NCBI RefSeq assembly: GCF_035609205.1
Contig: NZ_CP141184.1
Span: forward strand, 5,649,001 to 5,713,000
Direction of reading: 5' to 3'
DNA length: 64,000 nt
Source of the DNA: Hymenobacter sp. GOD-10R
Lineage (GTDB): Bacteria; Bacteroidota; Bacteroidia; Cytophagales; Hymenobacteraceae
Made by a program: the position numbers and the translations under genes. Under the pieces are notes generated by a model. That model did not search any database, had not been told where the DNA came from, and was given only the letters and a program-made list of their open reading frames with translations. This document shows, piece by piece, positions 8,767-17,274 of the stretch; the stretch's first letter is position 1, and every line of letters begins with the position of its first letter.

Positions 8767-9231
8767 TTACACGTTCGTGTTGTTCAGCAAATTGCCTACT
8801 ACCTGCGAAATCATACGTCCATCCGCTTGGCCTGCTAGTTCGCGAGCGGCAACGCCCATGACCTTACCTAGATCGGAAGGGCCAGTGGCACCTACGCGCT
8901 GGATGATGCCGACGAGCTTTTCCACCAAATCAGCTTCGGAAAGCTGCTTGGGCAGGTATTCTTCGATAACGGCTAGCTCAGCCAGTTCTACTTCTTCGAG
9001 GTCGGAGCGAAACTGCTTCTGATACGTTTCGGCGGCTTCGCGACGCTGCTTGGCTGCTTTGGTCAGGAGCTTTGTTTCGGCATCAGAGGTGAGGGCTGCG
9101 CCGTGGGCGCCTTCGGCCGTTTCGGCTAGCAGAATCTGGGACTTAATACTGCGCAAAGCCTGAAGCCGAACTTTGTCTTTGGCGAGCATTGCTTTTTTGA
9201 TATCTGCGTCGATGGTTTCTTTCAGAGCCAT
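8767..9231 (-). CDS. yqeY: GatB/YqeY domain protein
   Basis: A 154-residue soluble protein of the YqeY family, homologous to the C-terminal tRNA-binding tail of GatB. The start at ATG 9231 ([16 protein letters not shown]) is the standard family N-terminus; the longer frame to 9420 runs into pdxJ promoter sequence. Signatures: [16 protein letters not shown], then [29 protein letters not shown] and [17 protein letters not shown]. Role is unclear across bacteria, possibly tRNA-related. It is divergent from pdxJ with about 127 nt between the starts. Confidence 0.93.
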   Translation of the reverse strand: MALKETIDADIKKAMLAKDKVRLQALRSIKSQILLAETAEGAHGAALTSDAETKLLTKAAKQRREAAETYQKQFRSDLEEVELAELAVIEEYLPKQLSEADLVEKLVGIIQRVGATGPSDLGKVMGVAARELAGQADGRMISQVVGNLLNNTNV

Positions 9232-9358
9232 GGGAAGAAGTGGGTTAAGGGAAAACTGCCGTGGAGAATGGACTTTAATTCCGGCGGCGGTTCCGATGAG
9301 CCGTGTACTTTTGGGGCACACTGCCCGTATGAGGGAACTATACTCAGGCGTAAATCTG

Positions 9359-10081
9359 ATGACAAAGCTAAGCGTAAACATAAATAAAATAGCCACGCTG
9401 CGGAATGCACGCGGGCACAACCGCCCTGATCTGCTCCAAGCCGCCCGCGATTGTGAGCGATTCGGGGCCGAAGGAATTACCGTGCATCCTCGCCCTGACG
9501 AGCGCCATATTCGCTACCAGGATGTGCGCGATTTGAAAAACATTGTGACCACAGAGCTGAACATCGAAGGCAACCCGACCCCCGATTTCCTGGATCTGGT
9601 GCGCGAAGTGAAGCCGGAACAGGTGACACTCGTCCCCGATGCGCCCGACGCTATTACCTCGAATGCCGGCTGGGATACGATAACGCACCAGATGTACCTA
9701 CTGGGCATCGTGACCGAATTGAAGGCCTTAGGCTGCCGCGTATCCATTTTCCTCGACCCGGACCTAGCCATGGTAAAAGCGGCCGTGGGCACAGGTACCG
9801 ACCGCATCGAGCTATACACGGAAGCCTACGCCCAACAGTACAAGGCTGATCCAGCCGCGGCTATTGCACCATATCGTGCGGCCGCCGAGTTAGCCCAACA
9901 GCTAGGTATGGGGGTGAATGCTGGGCACGACCTTGATCTGGATAACCTAGCTTATCTACACCAAAACTTACCAGCCCTGGCGGAAGTAAGCATTGGACAT
10001 GCACTGATTTGCGATGCGCTATACCTAGGCTTGGAAAACACCATTCAGCTGTACCGGCGACAGCTTGCATCTACCACTTAG
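9359..10081 (+). CDS. pdxJ: Pyridoxine 5'-phosphate synthase
   Basis: Condenses 1-deoxyxylulose 5-phosphate with aminoacetone-3-phosphate to make pyridoxine 5'-phosphate, the last ring-forming step of the DXP-dependent vitamin B6 route. The start at ATG 9359 gives 240 residues ([19 protein letters not shown]), a normal length. Motifs: [13 protein letters not shown] with the catalytic His, [29 protein letters not shown], and [13 protein letters not shown]. The frame extends upstream to 9173, but that part overlaps yqeY and is not conserved-looking. It is divergent from yqeY. Confidence 0.96.
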   Translation: MTKLSVNINKIATLRNARGHNRPDLLQAARDCERFGAEGITVHPRPDERHIRYQDVRDLKNIVTTELNIEGNPTPDFLDLVREVKPEQVTLVPDAPDAITSNAGWDTITHQMYLLGIVTELKALGCRVSIFLDPDLAMVKAAVGTGTDRIELYTEAYAQQYKADPAAAIAPYRAAAELAQQLGMGVNAGHDLDLDNLAYLHQNLPALAEVSIGHALICDALYLGLENTIQLYRRQLASTT

Positions 10082-10168
10082 CGTTTATCATCAAACAACC
10101 TAGGTGCGAACTACTCCTCACTACTTCGCATTAGAGAACTGATAAATGGTAACGGTTAACTGAAAATT

Positions 10169-11284
10169 ATGCCTCGTCTTCCCCTTTCCGACTTTCTGCA
10201 GGTTTCCGCCGACGCTCCTATTCTCGATGCGCGCGCGCCTGTGGAGTATGCGCAGGGGCATATTCCGGGTGCCGTAAGTTTTCCGTTATTCTCTGATGAG
10301 GAGCGTGCCCGCATTGGCACCACCTACAAACAGGTGAGTCAGGAAAAAGCCGTGCTGGTGGGGCTCGACTTTTTTGGGCCAAAAATGAGCCGCATGGTGA
10401 AGCAAGCGCAGAAAATCGCGCCCAATAAGGAAGTGCGGCTGCACTGCTGGCGGGGTGGTATGCGCAGCGGAGCCGTACAATGGCTGCTGGAGCTAGCTGG
10501 ATTTCGGGTCCACTTGCTCGACAAAGGCTATAAAGACTACCGGCGCTGGACCTTGGCACAGTTTGCACAGCCTCGCCCCCTGCTGGTGCTAGGTGGTCTT
10601 ACCGGCTCTGGCAAAACGGATGTGTTACACGAGCTAGCGAAGCAACATGAGGCCGTCATTGATTTGGAAGGATTAGCCAACCACAAGGGTTCTTCCTTTG
10701 GGTCAATAGGGCTGCCGCCGCAACCAACACCCGAGCAGTTTGAGAATGATCTAGCGTTGCTTCTCAGCCAACTTCCATCCGACACCGTGCCTTGGGTGGA
10801 AGATGAAAGCCTCACTATTGGTGGCATTGGTATTCCGAAGCCTTTTTTTGAGCAAATGCGCCATGCGCCGCTGCTCGTGTTAGATATTCCGCAAGAAGTA
10901 CGTATTCGCAAGCTAGCTGCTGAGTATGGCCGCGAAGATCCGGCGCAGCTCGCAGAGGCTATCCGGCGCATCGGCAAGCGGCTGGGCGGCTTGGCAACGA
11001 AGGAAGCGCTATTGGCTATTGAATCTGGCGACATGGAAAAGATGGTAGCCATTGCGCTGGGCTACTACGACAAGACCTACAGCTATGGGCTTGCGAGCAA
11101 GCAAAATGTGCGGGTGGTGCGCGTTACATCGGACACTTGCGACGCGGTAGAAAATGCAGGTCGTGTGCTGGCTGTGGCCCTGCAGGAAGGCTTGCAGTTG
11201 CTAGCTAGGCAGACAACTGTTGGGCTAACTTCACCCGCACCTAGCCCCAAAGAAGCGTCGGATAACACCCCTTGGAGCCAATAG
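10169..11284 (+). CDS. selU: tRNA 2-selenouridine synthase
   Basis: Replaces sulfur of 5-methylaminomethyl-2-thiouridine at tRNA wobble position 34 with selenium from selenophosphate (also called MnmH or YbbB). It has 371 residues. The N-terminal rhodanese domain carries the sulfur/selenium-carrying Cys93 in LHCWRGGMRSGA, and a P-loop domain begins at residues 143-150 (GLTGSGKT). The C-terminal tail (~30 residues) is low complexity. selD, which makes its selenium donor, starts 59 nt downstream on the same strand, so the two form a selenium module. ATG at 10169. Confidence 0.96.
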   Translation: MPRLPLSDFLQVSADAPILDARAPVEYAQGHIPGAVSFPLFSDEERARIGTTYKQVSQEKAVLVGLDFFGPKMSRMVKQAQKIAPNKEVRLHCWRGGMRSGAVQWLLELAGFRVHLLDKGYKDYRRWTLAQFAQPRPLLVLGGLTGSGKTDVLHELAKQHEAVIDLEGLANHKGSSFGSIGLPPQPTPEQFENDLALLLSQLPSDTVPWVEDESLTIGGIGIPKPFFEQMRHAPLLVLDIPQEVRIRKLAAEYGREDPAQLAEAIRRIGKRLGGLATKEALLAIESGDMEKMVAIALGYYDKTYSYGLASKQNVRVVRVTSDTCDAVENAGRVLAVALQEGLQLLARQTTVGLTSPAPSPKEASDNTPWSQ

Positions 11285-11343
11285 TTGATCTTCGCTGCAC
11301 CTAGTGCCAGCTTTCTTTGTTACGAAGCAATAGAATTTTGCCC

Positions 11344-12402
11344 ATGACTCCCGATTCAACAATTACCGATACCATTCGCCTTACTCAGTATAGCCACGGT
11401 GCTGGTTGCGGCTGCAAGATTGCGCCGAAGGTTCTCGACCAGATTCTGCACACAAGCCTGCCTCAGCCTCACGACGACAAATTGCTAGTAGGTAACAGCA
11501 GCCGCGACGATGCCGCCGTGTACGACATTGGCGGTGGTCAGGCGCTCATCAGCACCACCGATTTCTTCATGCCCATCGTGGATGATGCCTATGACTTTGG
11601 TCGTATTGCCTCAGCGAATGCCATCAGCGATGTGTATGCCATGGGCGGGCGGCCAGTTATGGCTATTGCAGTGCTTGGTTGGCCCGTAGACAAGCTAGCC
11701 CCCGAAGTAGCCCGTCGCGTGATTGAAGGCAGCCGCAGTATTTGCCAAGAAGCCGGCATTCCGCTGGCCGGCGGTCATAGCATCGATTCGCCGGAGCCCA
11801 TCTTTGGCCTTGCTGTTACAGGCATGCTCGATATCAAGAATCTGAAGCAGAACGACACGGCCACCGCTGGCTGTGAGCTTTACCTTACAAAGCCTCTAGG
11901 CGTGGGCATGCTGACGACGGCTCAAAAGCGCGGCATTCTGCGACCCGAGCACGAAGCTATTGCGCCACACCAAATGATGCAGCTGAATAAAATCGGCTAT
12001 GACCTAGGTCTATTGGAAGCGGTAAAGGCCATGACGGATGTTACTGGGTTTGGCCTGCTAGGTCACTTATCAGAAGTGTGCGAGGGCAGCAACTTAACGG
12101 CAGAAGTTAACTTCCACCAAGTTCCACTATTGGCTGAGGCCGAGGAATACCGTCAGCAGAAGTCTATTCCGGGCGGCACGGTGCGCAACTGGGACAGCTA
12201 TGGCCACAAGATCGGGCCCATCACCGATGAGCAGCAGCAATGGCTCTGCGACCCCCAAACCAGTGGTGGCTTACTCGTGTGCGTAGCTCCCGAAGGCCAT
12301 GCCGCGGTGCAAGCAGTGTTCGAGAAGTATGGTTTGGCTCTGCAGCCCTTCGGCCACTTGCGTGCGCACCAAGCCAATGAGCCTTGGATCTTGGTACACT
12401 AG
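11344..12402 (+). CDS. selD: Selenide, water dikinase (selenophosphate synthetase)
   Basis: Makes selenophosphate from selenide and ATP. The sequence is strikingly close to the E. coli type: [19 protein letters not shown] places the catalytic Cys at residue 22 and Lys at 25 (codon TGC, so Cys, not selenocysteine). It continues with [60 protein letters not shown] and [10 protein letters not shown]. The ATG at 11344 is preferred over the TTG at 11317 because it aligns with the usual N-terminus. An imperfect promoter (TTTG, then TAGAATTTTG ending 4 nt before the ATG) suggests a very short leader. It follows selU directly. Confidence 0.97.
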   Translation: MTPDSTITDTIRLTQYSHGAGCGCKIAPKVLDQILHTSLPQPHDDKLLVGNSSRDDAAVYDIGGGQALISTTDFFMPIVDDAYDFGRIASANAISDVYAMGGRPVMAIAVLGWPVDKLAPEVARRVIEGSRSICQEAGIPLAGGHSIDSPEPIFGLAVTGMLDIKNLKQNDTATAGCELYLTKPLGVGMLTTAQKRGILRPEHEAIAPHQMMQLNKIGYDLGLLEAVKAMTDVTGFGLLGHLSEVCEGSNLTAEVNFHQVPLLAEAEEYRQQKSIPGGTVRNWDSYGHKIGPITDEQQQWLCDPQTSGGLLVCVAPEGHAAVQAVFEKYGLALQPFGHLRAHQANEPWILVH

Positions 12403-12405
12403 CAG

Positions 12406-12999
12406 GTGAAGCTGTTAGCGTTTTTGCGGCCGCTGCTAGAGTTTAGCTTCGCCGTTATGACCATTGTGGTGGGCCTACGCTTTATCACGAGCTTTTTCAG
12501 CAGCAAGAGCAAAGTATTTCGCCCCACGTTTCTGCGGCAGTTTTACTTGCTCTTTTGGCCTTTGCTCTGCTTGTGTGTGGGCTTGCCTTTCCTAGGTTCC
12601 TTCGTATACCTAGGTACGCTTACCACTTATGAGTTGATCTTATTGACCGCATTGGCAGCCGTAGTCTTTGGCTTTTCGGTGCCGGCCTTGGTGCTCCATG
12701 CGCAGTATTATGCGCGCAACCTGCACACCACACTTGTCTTTGACCCCAAGCAAAACAAGTTGGAAGTGTACGAAGGCAACTTCCGTATTCCGTTTGCCCG
12801 CCGCGATTTGCAGCGTGTAGAGTACGTTACGTGCGTCTCCAAGCGCCTGTTTTGGAGCAATTACAGTTTCTTGCGTCTCCACCTAGACGCCGGCCAGACC
12901 CTGACACTAACGTCGCTGCTTACGAACCTTGAACCCGTAGCGGAGTTTCTACGCAATACCAACCTGGAGACGCGTCAGCGCTGGTTTTGCTTCGTTTAA
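12406..12999 (+). CDS. Uncharacterised three-helix membrane protein
   Basis: A 197-residue protein with a GTG start 3 nt after the selD stop, so it is probably translated from the same mRNA. Hydrophobic helices lie near residues 12-30, 46-66 and 74-99. They are followed by a soluble C-terminal half (TLVFDPKQNKLEVYEGNFRI, then FLRLHLDAGQTLTL) with the alternating pattern of a PH-like beta sandwich, as in bacterial membrane-anchored PH proteins. I do not recognise a named family. Its tight coupling to selD may be accidental. Real coding is supported by codon pattern and the conserved-looking membrane/PH layout. Confidence 0.6.
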   Translation: MKLLAFLRPLLEFSFAVMTIVVGLRFITSFFSSKSKVFRPTFLRQFYLLFWPLLCLCVGLPFLGSFVYLGTLTTYELILLTALAAVVFGFSVPALVLHAQYYARNLHTTLVFDPKQNKLEVYEGNFRIPFARRDLQRVEYVTCVSKRLFWSNYSFLRLHLDAGQTLTLTSLLTNLEPVAEFLRNTNLETRQRWFCFV

Positions 13000-13040
13000 C
13001 CTGTGAATGAGGTGTGGCTAGGCCTATAGCTTGGCTGCAC

Positions 13041-13048
13041 TACCTTTG
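13041..13048 (+). promoter_or_regulatory. -7 promoter box TACCTTTG
   Basis: Exact match to the Bacteroidota -7 consensus TAnnTTTG. It ends 7 nt before the ATG of the hydrolase gene at 13056, so transcription would begin only a few bases from the start codon. Confidence 0.6.
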
Positions 13049-13055
13049 CCCCACT

Positions 13056-13829
13056 ATGCAACTACACTACCGCGAGCTAGGCCAAGGCAAGCCTCTGCTG
13101 ATTCTGCACGGCCTGTTTGGCACTTCCGATAACTGGCAAACGCTAGCCAAGCGTTGGGCCGAAGCTGGGCACCGCGTCATCGTGGCCGACCTGCGCAACC
13201 ACGGCCGCTCACCCCACGCCTCCGAGCACACCTACGAAGTCATGAGTGCCGACGTGCTCGAGCTATTTGATGCCTTGCAGCTCCAAGACGCGACGCTACT
13301 CGGGCACAGCATGGGCGGCAAAGTGGCCATGCGTTTTGCGCTCGATCATCCTGAGCGCCTAGCTCGTTTGGTGGTAGTAGATATTGCGCCTGGCTTTTCC
13401 GACATGCGGCACCAGGATGAGATTTTGGCAGGCTTGCACGCTGTTGACTTAGCTAGCTTGCAAACGCGGCAGCAAGCTGATGAAGCCTTGGCACGGCACA
13501 TTCCGCAGTTCAGCATCCGCCAGTTCCTGCTCAAGAACCTTTACCGCCTCGATGACAACTCCTTTGCTTGGCGCCAGAACCTCGACGCCCTGACTATGCA
13601 CATTGCGGATATTGGGGCGGAAATCACCAGTGCACATCCGTTTCTTAAGCAGGCACTCTTTGTCCGCGGTGGCCTGTCAGATTACATTACGGCCGATGAT
13701 AAGCTGCACAGCATTCCGGCTCTCTTCCCAAACTCCCAAGTAGAAACCGTTCCTGATGCAGGACACTGGGTACATGCCGAAAATCCAGATCGGATATTTG
13801 AGCTAGTGCAAAGTTTCATGCAGAGTTAA
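13056..13829 (+). CDS. Alpha/beta hydrolase, YbfF-like esterase
   Basis: A 257-residue hydrolase starting at ATG 13056 (MQLHYRELGQGKPLLILHG). The GTG at 13014 would overlap the predicted promoter. Catalytic triad: Ser in LLGHSMGGKVAM, Asp near LFVRGGLSDYI, and His in PDAGHWVHAENPD. The layout LLILHGLFGTSDNWQTLAK plus DLRNHGRSPHA is typical of YbfF/ABHD11-type acyl-ester hydrolases. Natural substrate unknown. It lies between the selD operon and an RsmI-like methylase on the same strand. Confidence 0.88.
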   Translation: MQLHYRELGQGKPLLILHGLFGTSDNWQTLAKRWAEAGHRVIVADLRNHGRSPHASEHTYEVMSADVLELFDALQLQDATLLGHSMGGKVAMRFALDHPERLARLVVVDIAPGFSDMRHQDEILAGLHAVDLASLQTRQQADEALARHIPQFSIRQFLLKNLYRLDDNSFAWRQNLDALTMHIADIGAEITSAHPFLKQALFVRGGLSDYITADDKLHSIPALFPNSQVETVPDAGHWVHAENPDRIFELVQSFMQS

Positions 13830-13862
13830 ACGGCTGTTCACTCCTTACTTCCTCCTCCCCAC

Positions 13863-14570
13863 TTGAAGCCAGGCATTCTTTACCTCATTCCAACGGTACT
13901 CGCTGACGATACGGCTGCGCAAGTATTGCCAGCCCAGATTGCAGCTCGTGTAGCGACCCTCTCCTATTTTCTCGTGGAAAATGCCCGAACGGCCCGGCGC
14001 TTCATCAAGAGTGTAGCACCCACCCAGGTGATTGAGGAACTGCGCCTCGCCGTTATCGACAAAGACTCAACACCAGCGGATATTAGTGCGGCCCTAAAGC
14101 AAGTACAGGCTGGGCTAGATGCAGGTGTGCTATCCGAAGCTGGCTGTCCAGGCATTGCGGACCCCGGCGCTGAATTGGCCCGCGCGGCTCATCAGCTAGG
14201 TATTCGGGTGGTGCCGCTGGTAGGACCTTCGTCGCTGCTACTTGCGCTCATGGCATCCGGTATGAACGGGCAGAGCTTTACTTTCCACGGCTATTTGCCG
14301 ATTGAAAAGCCTAAGCGAATTGCAGCGCTTAAGAACCTAGAGCGCCTAGCTCTTACGCAGAATCAGACGCAACTTTTCATTGAAACGCCTTACCGCAACA
14401 TGCAAATGTTGGAGGATCTGGTTACTCAGTTGCAGCCCTCAACGCGCTTGTGCATTGCCGCCAGTCTCACCGCTGAGAACGAGTTTGTGCAGACCAATAC
14501 GCTAGCTGCGTGGAAGGGTAATCTACCGGATATCCACAAGCAACCCGCTGTTTTCCTGATTGGGCGCTAA
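13863..14570 (+). CDS. SAM-dependent methyltransferase of the RsmI/tetrapyrrole methylase family
   Basis: A 235-residue relative of RsmI, which 2'-O-methylates C1402 of 16S rRNA. Start codon is TTG (LKPGILYLIPTVLADD aligns with the usual N-terminus). The SAM-binding landmarks are VLSEAGCPGIADPGAEL and VPLVGPSSLLLALMASGMNG, followed by FHGYLP and FIETPYRNMQMLEDL. It is shorter than E. coli RsmI and belongs to the compact Bacteroidota version. Whether it methylates rRNA here is inferred from family only. A strong shared terminator follows. Confidence 0.85.
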   Translation: MKPGILYLIPTVLADDTAAQVLPAQIAARVATLSYFLVENARTARRFIKSVAPTQVIEELRLAVIDKDSTPADISAALKQVQAGLDAGVLSEAGCPGIADPGAELARAAHQLGIRVVPLVGPSSLLLALMASGMNGQSFTFHGYLPIEKPKRIAALKNLERLALTQNQTQLFIETPYRNMQMLEDLVTQLQPSTRLCIAASLTAENEFVQTNTLAAWKGNLPDIHKQPAVFLIGR

Positions 14571-14572
14571 CG

Positions 14573-14603
14573 CAATAGGGGTCAATTTACTCGGCCCCTA
14601 TTG
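14573..14603. terminator. Bidirectional terminator between the RsmI-like gene and feoB
   Basis: Perfect 9-bp inverted repeat CAATAGGGG / CCCCTATTG with a 13-nt loop, exactly between the convergent stop codons at 14570 and 14606. Confidence 0.75.
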
Positions 14604-14605
14604 TG

Positions 14606-16798
14606 TTATTTCATAAGCTGGTAAACAGTTAGCGAAGCTACGTAAGCTAGGCCAGTCATGTAGAGAAGTTGCAGAATAGGCCACTTCCACCCTTTCGTTT
14701 CGCGGTACACGACGGCCAAAGTACTCATACACTGCATCGCAAACACATAGAACACCAGCAGCGAAAAGGCTCGGGCCGGGGTAAAGAACGGCTGACCTTG
14801 GTCATCTTTTTCAGCAGCTAGCTTTTGCTGTACCGTGCGCATATCAGCATCCTGTCCCACACTGTAGATAGTGGATATAGTGCCGACGAAAACCTCTCGT
14901 GCTGCAAACGAGGTAATCAGCGCAATACCTACTTTCCAGTCAAAACCTAGGGGGCGAATAGCTGGCTCTAGTGTGCGTCCGAATAAGCCTGCGTAGGAGT
15001 TTTCGAGCTTCTCCGAAGCAATACGGTTGTCGGTTTCTTCAGGCGTTAGGTGCTGCTGAGCAGCCGTAGAACGCACCTTTGCTTCCGCCTGCTCCAGCGC
15101 ATTGCCAGGCCCGTAAGAAGCGAGCACCCATAGTATAACGGATATAGCAACAATTACTTTACCTGCCTGAAACACAAAGGTTTTTACCTTTTCTACGATG
15201 GTGATGCCCACGTTCTTCCAACGCGGCCACCGGTAGACGGGAAACTCCATGATGAAGTAGCTCCGCTCCTTGCGCCGCAGCAGAATCTTGAGCGCCAAGG
15301 CCGACAAGATTGCCGCGAAGAAGCCTAGCAGGTACAGCCCCATCAAGGCAATGCCTTGTAAGTTAAAGAAGCCAAGCACCTTTTGATCGGGCACCACCAA
15401 AGCAATTAGAACCGTGTACACCGGAATGCGCGCCGAGCAGCTCATGAGTGGCGTCACGAAGATGGTGATAATACGGTCCTTCCAGTTCTCGATGGTGCGT
15501 GCACTCATGATGGCTGGTACAGCACAGGCCACGCCCGAAATCAAGGGTACAACGCTTTTCCCGTTCAATCCAAACTTGCGCATGATGCGGTCCATCATGA
15601 ACGTAACCCGCGCCATATAGCCGGTTTCCTCTAGCACTGCAATAAAAGCAAAGAGCAGCGCAATCTGAGGAATGAAGATCAGGACGCCACCTAGGCCCGC
15701 TATTACTCCCTCAGTCAGTAAGTTGATGAGCGGCCCGTGGAAGTTGGTTTGAATAAGACTGTTAATCCATGCCACTCCCTCATCGATGAGCTCCATGGGG
15801 TAGCTAGCCCAGGCGAATACCGCTTGGAATAGCATGAACAGTACGCCAAAGAAAATCAGGTAACCCCACACTTTGTGGGTTAAAATTCGGTCGAGGCGGT
15901 TGCTGTACGGCTCGTTACGCTCCGTTCGCGTTACCGACACAGTATTCAGTAGAATCTCATTGATGCGCGCGTAACGGTCAATTGTTTCCTGCGCCTGTCG
16001 CGGCGTCGGTTGGAAATCGTACTGCTCCGTCAGCTCCTGAATATAGGCTTTGTCGTCAGCCGACAAGAAACTGATGTGCCGAAACTGGTGCGCATAGTGC
16101 AGCGCCAGGTAATCGTTGTGCAGGTTGAAGTAATAGCGGATTTGCCGGATCATAGGCAGCAACTCATCCGACGGTTGGTAGAAGGCCACGCTAGGGGCAT
16201 CTAGCGTCTGCGCTATCACAATCTTGAGCGCCGTTACGCCAATGCCTTTGCGGGCATTCATCGGGATGATCGGTACCCCTAACTCCTGCTGCAACTGCGC
16301 CACATCGATATGCACGCCGTGCTGCTCCGCTACGTCCATCATATTCAGCGCCAGCACCGCGGGCAGACCTAGGTCGGCGAGCTGTGTGAAGAGCAACAGA
16401 TTGCGGCGCAGGTTCGATGCATCAGCCGTTACGACCACGAAATCCGGATACTGCTCAGACGTACGATCGTAGAGTAGATCGGTGATGACCTTCTCGTCTA
16501 GGCTTTTAGGATAGAGCGAGTACGTGCCCGGCAAGTCGATGATTTCGGCGCGATGCTGTGGCGTAAGCTGGCTTGTGCCCGTTTTGCGGTCTACCGTTAC
16601 TCCCGGGAAGTTGCCCACCTTTTGGTTGAGCCCTGTCAGCTGGTTGAACAGCGACGATTTACCGGAATTAGGATTGCCAACAAGGGCAATTCGTGTCAAG
16701 CCTTTATGATTGTGCGGCAAGTGTGCCGCTACGGCTTCCAAAGCGGCTGCCGAAGCTGCCGAAGCAGTTCGGTCAATTGTGATTTCTCCGCCGGCCAT
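14606..16798 (-). CDS. feoB: Ferrous iron transport protein B
   Basis: Main inner-membrane Fe(II) importer, 730 residues. The N-terminal G domain shows the P-loop GNPNSGKSSLFNQLTG (residues 41-56), the switch region KVGNFPGVTVDRKTG, and DLPGTYSLYPKSLDE. The membrane half has the Gate repeats FIPQIALLFAFIAVLEETGY and VPLISGVACAVPAIMSAR, with CSARIPVYTVLIALVVP between them. The C-terminal end reads FAAREVFVGTISTIYSVGQ. ATG at 16798. It follows feoA by 10 nt on the minus strand, forming an operon with it. Complete, no anomalies. Confidence 0.98.
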   Translation of the reverse strand: MAGGEITIDRTASAASAAALEAVAAHLPHNHKGLTRIALVGNPNSGKSSLFNQLTGLNQKVGNFPGVTVDRKTGTSQLTPQHRAEIIDLPGTYSLYPKSLDEKVITDLLYDRTSEQYPDFVVVTADASNLRRNLLLFTQLADLGLPAVLALNMMDVAEQHGVHIDVAQLQQELGVPIIPMNARKGIGVTALKIVIAQTLDAPSVAFYQPSDELLPMIRQIRYYFNLHNDYLALHYAHQFRHISFLSADDKAYIQELTEQYDFQPTPRQAQETIDRYARINEILLNTVSVTRTERNEPYSNRLDRILTHKVWGYLIFFGVLFMLFQAVFAWASYPMELIDEGVAWINSLIQTNFHGPLINLLTEGVIAGLGGVLIFIPQIALLFAFIAVLEETGYMARVTFMMDRIMRKFGLNGKSVVPLISGVACAVPAIMSARTIENWKDRIITIFVTPLMSCSARIPVYTVLIALVVPDQKVLGFFNLQGIALMGLYLLGFFAAILSALALKILLRRKERSYFIMEFPVYRWPRWKNVGITIVEKVKTFVFQAGKVIVAISVILWVLASYGPGNALEQAEAKVRSTAAQQHLTPEETDNRIASEKLENSYAGLFGRTLEPAIRPLGFDWKVGIALITSFAAREVFVGTISTIYSVGQDADMRTVQQKLAAEKDDQGQPFFTPARAFSLLVFYVFAMQCMSTLAVVYRETKGWKWPILQLLYMTGLAYVASLTVYQLMK

Positions 16799-16808
16799 AC
16801 TCTAAAAC

Positions 16809-17072
16809 TTAATCCTTCAAAAAAATAGTAGCTGCCTCGCTCACGCGCAATGACAACGTGTAATCATCGTCGCCGAGTACGAGCGTAATCGGGCAGCCTA
16901 AAGGAGCCCGGCTGTTTAAACGCACTTGGGTACCCGGTATGCAACCCATTTCTAGGAGCTTGAGCGCCATCTCAGGGTCTTTCAGGCAACAAATTGTGCC
17001 GGTCTCACCAAGACGAAGATCGGTTACGCGGCGCTGTTCGGCAGACTTGGGAGATTTGGGACGAATAAGCAC
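16809..17072 (-). CDS. feoA: Ferrous iron transport protein A
   Basis: An 87-residue SH3-like cytoplasmic partner of FeoB. The core LRLGETGTICCLKDPEMALKL, MGCIPGTQVRL and APLGCPITLVLGDD matches FeoA. The only available start is GTG at 17072. It is the first gene of a feoAB operon with an excellent promoter 34 nt upstream. The N-terminal extension of about 15 residues (RPKSPKSAEQRRV) is slightly longer than usual. Confidence 0.92.
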   Translation of the reverse strand: MLIRPKSPKSAEQRRVTDLRLGETGTICCLKDPEMALKLLEMGCIPGTQVRLNSRAPLGCPITLVLGDDDYTLSLRVSEAATIFLKD

Positions 17073-17105
17073 GGGCAGGATACTTTTATTTAGATTCTAT
17101 TCAAA

Positions 17106-17136
17106 CAAAGGTACTACCCATTTAGGTTTCGCCCAA
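17106..17136 (-). promoter_or_regulatory. feoAB promoter (TTG -33 and TACCTTTG -7)
   Basis: On the minus strand a TTG (17134-17136) is followed after 20 bases by TACCTTTG (17106-17113), an exact Bacteroidota -33/-7 pair. The predicted transcript starts near 17099, leaving a leader of about 27 nt. I see no convincing Fur box. Confidence 0.7.
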
Positions 17137-17274
17137 CTACTATACTACGACCAATAAAATTTACTCTGGATAGCTAACTAATTGATTCGCAATAAAAAAA
17201 ACACAACCCTAGTAACCTATTACTATTCTACGACATGTTGTATTTGATTGGCACACTCATTGCAGTTTCGATAT

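Noticed and set aside
10537..11052. 171-residue minus-strand open frame inside selU
   Set aside because: Ser/Cys-rich antisense shadow of the conserved P-loop half of selU.
11404..11420. Selenocysteine codon in selD
   Set aside because: Codon 22 is TGC (Cys); there is no TGA and no SECIS-like hairpin.
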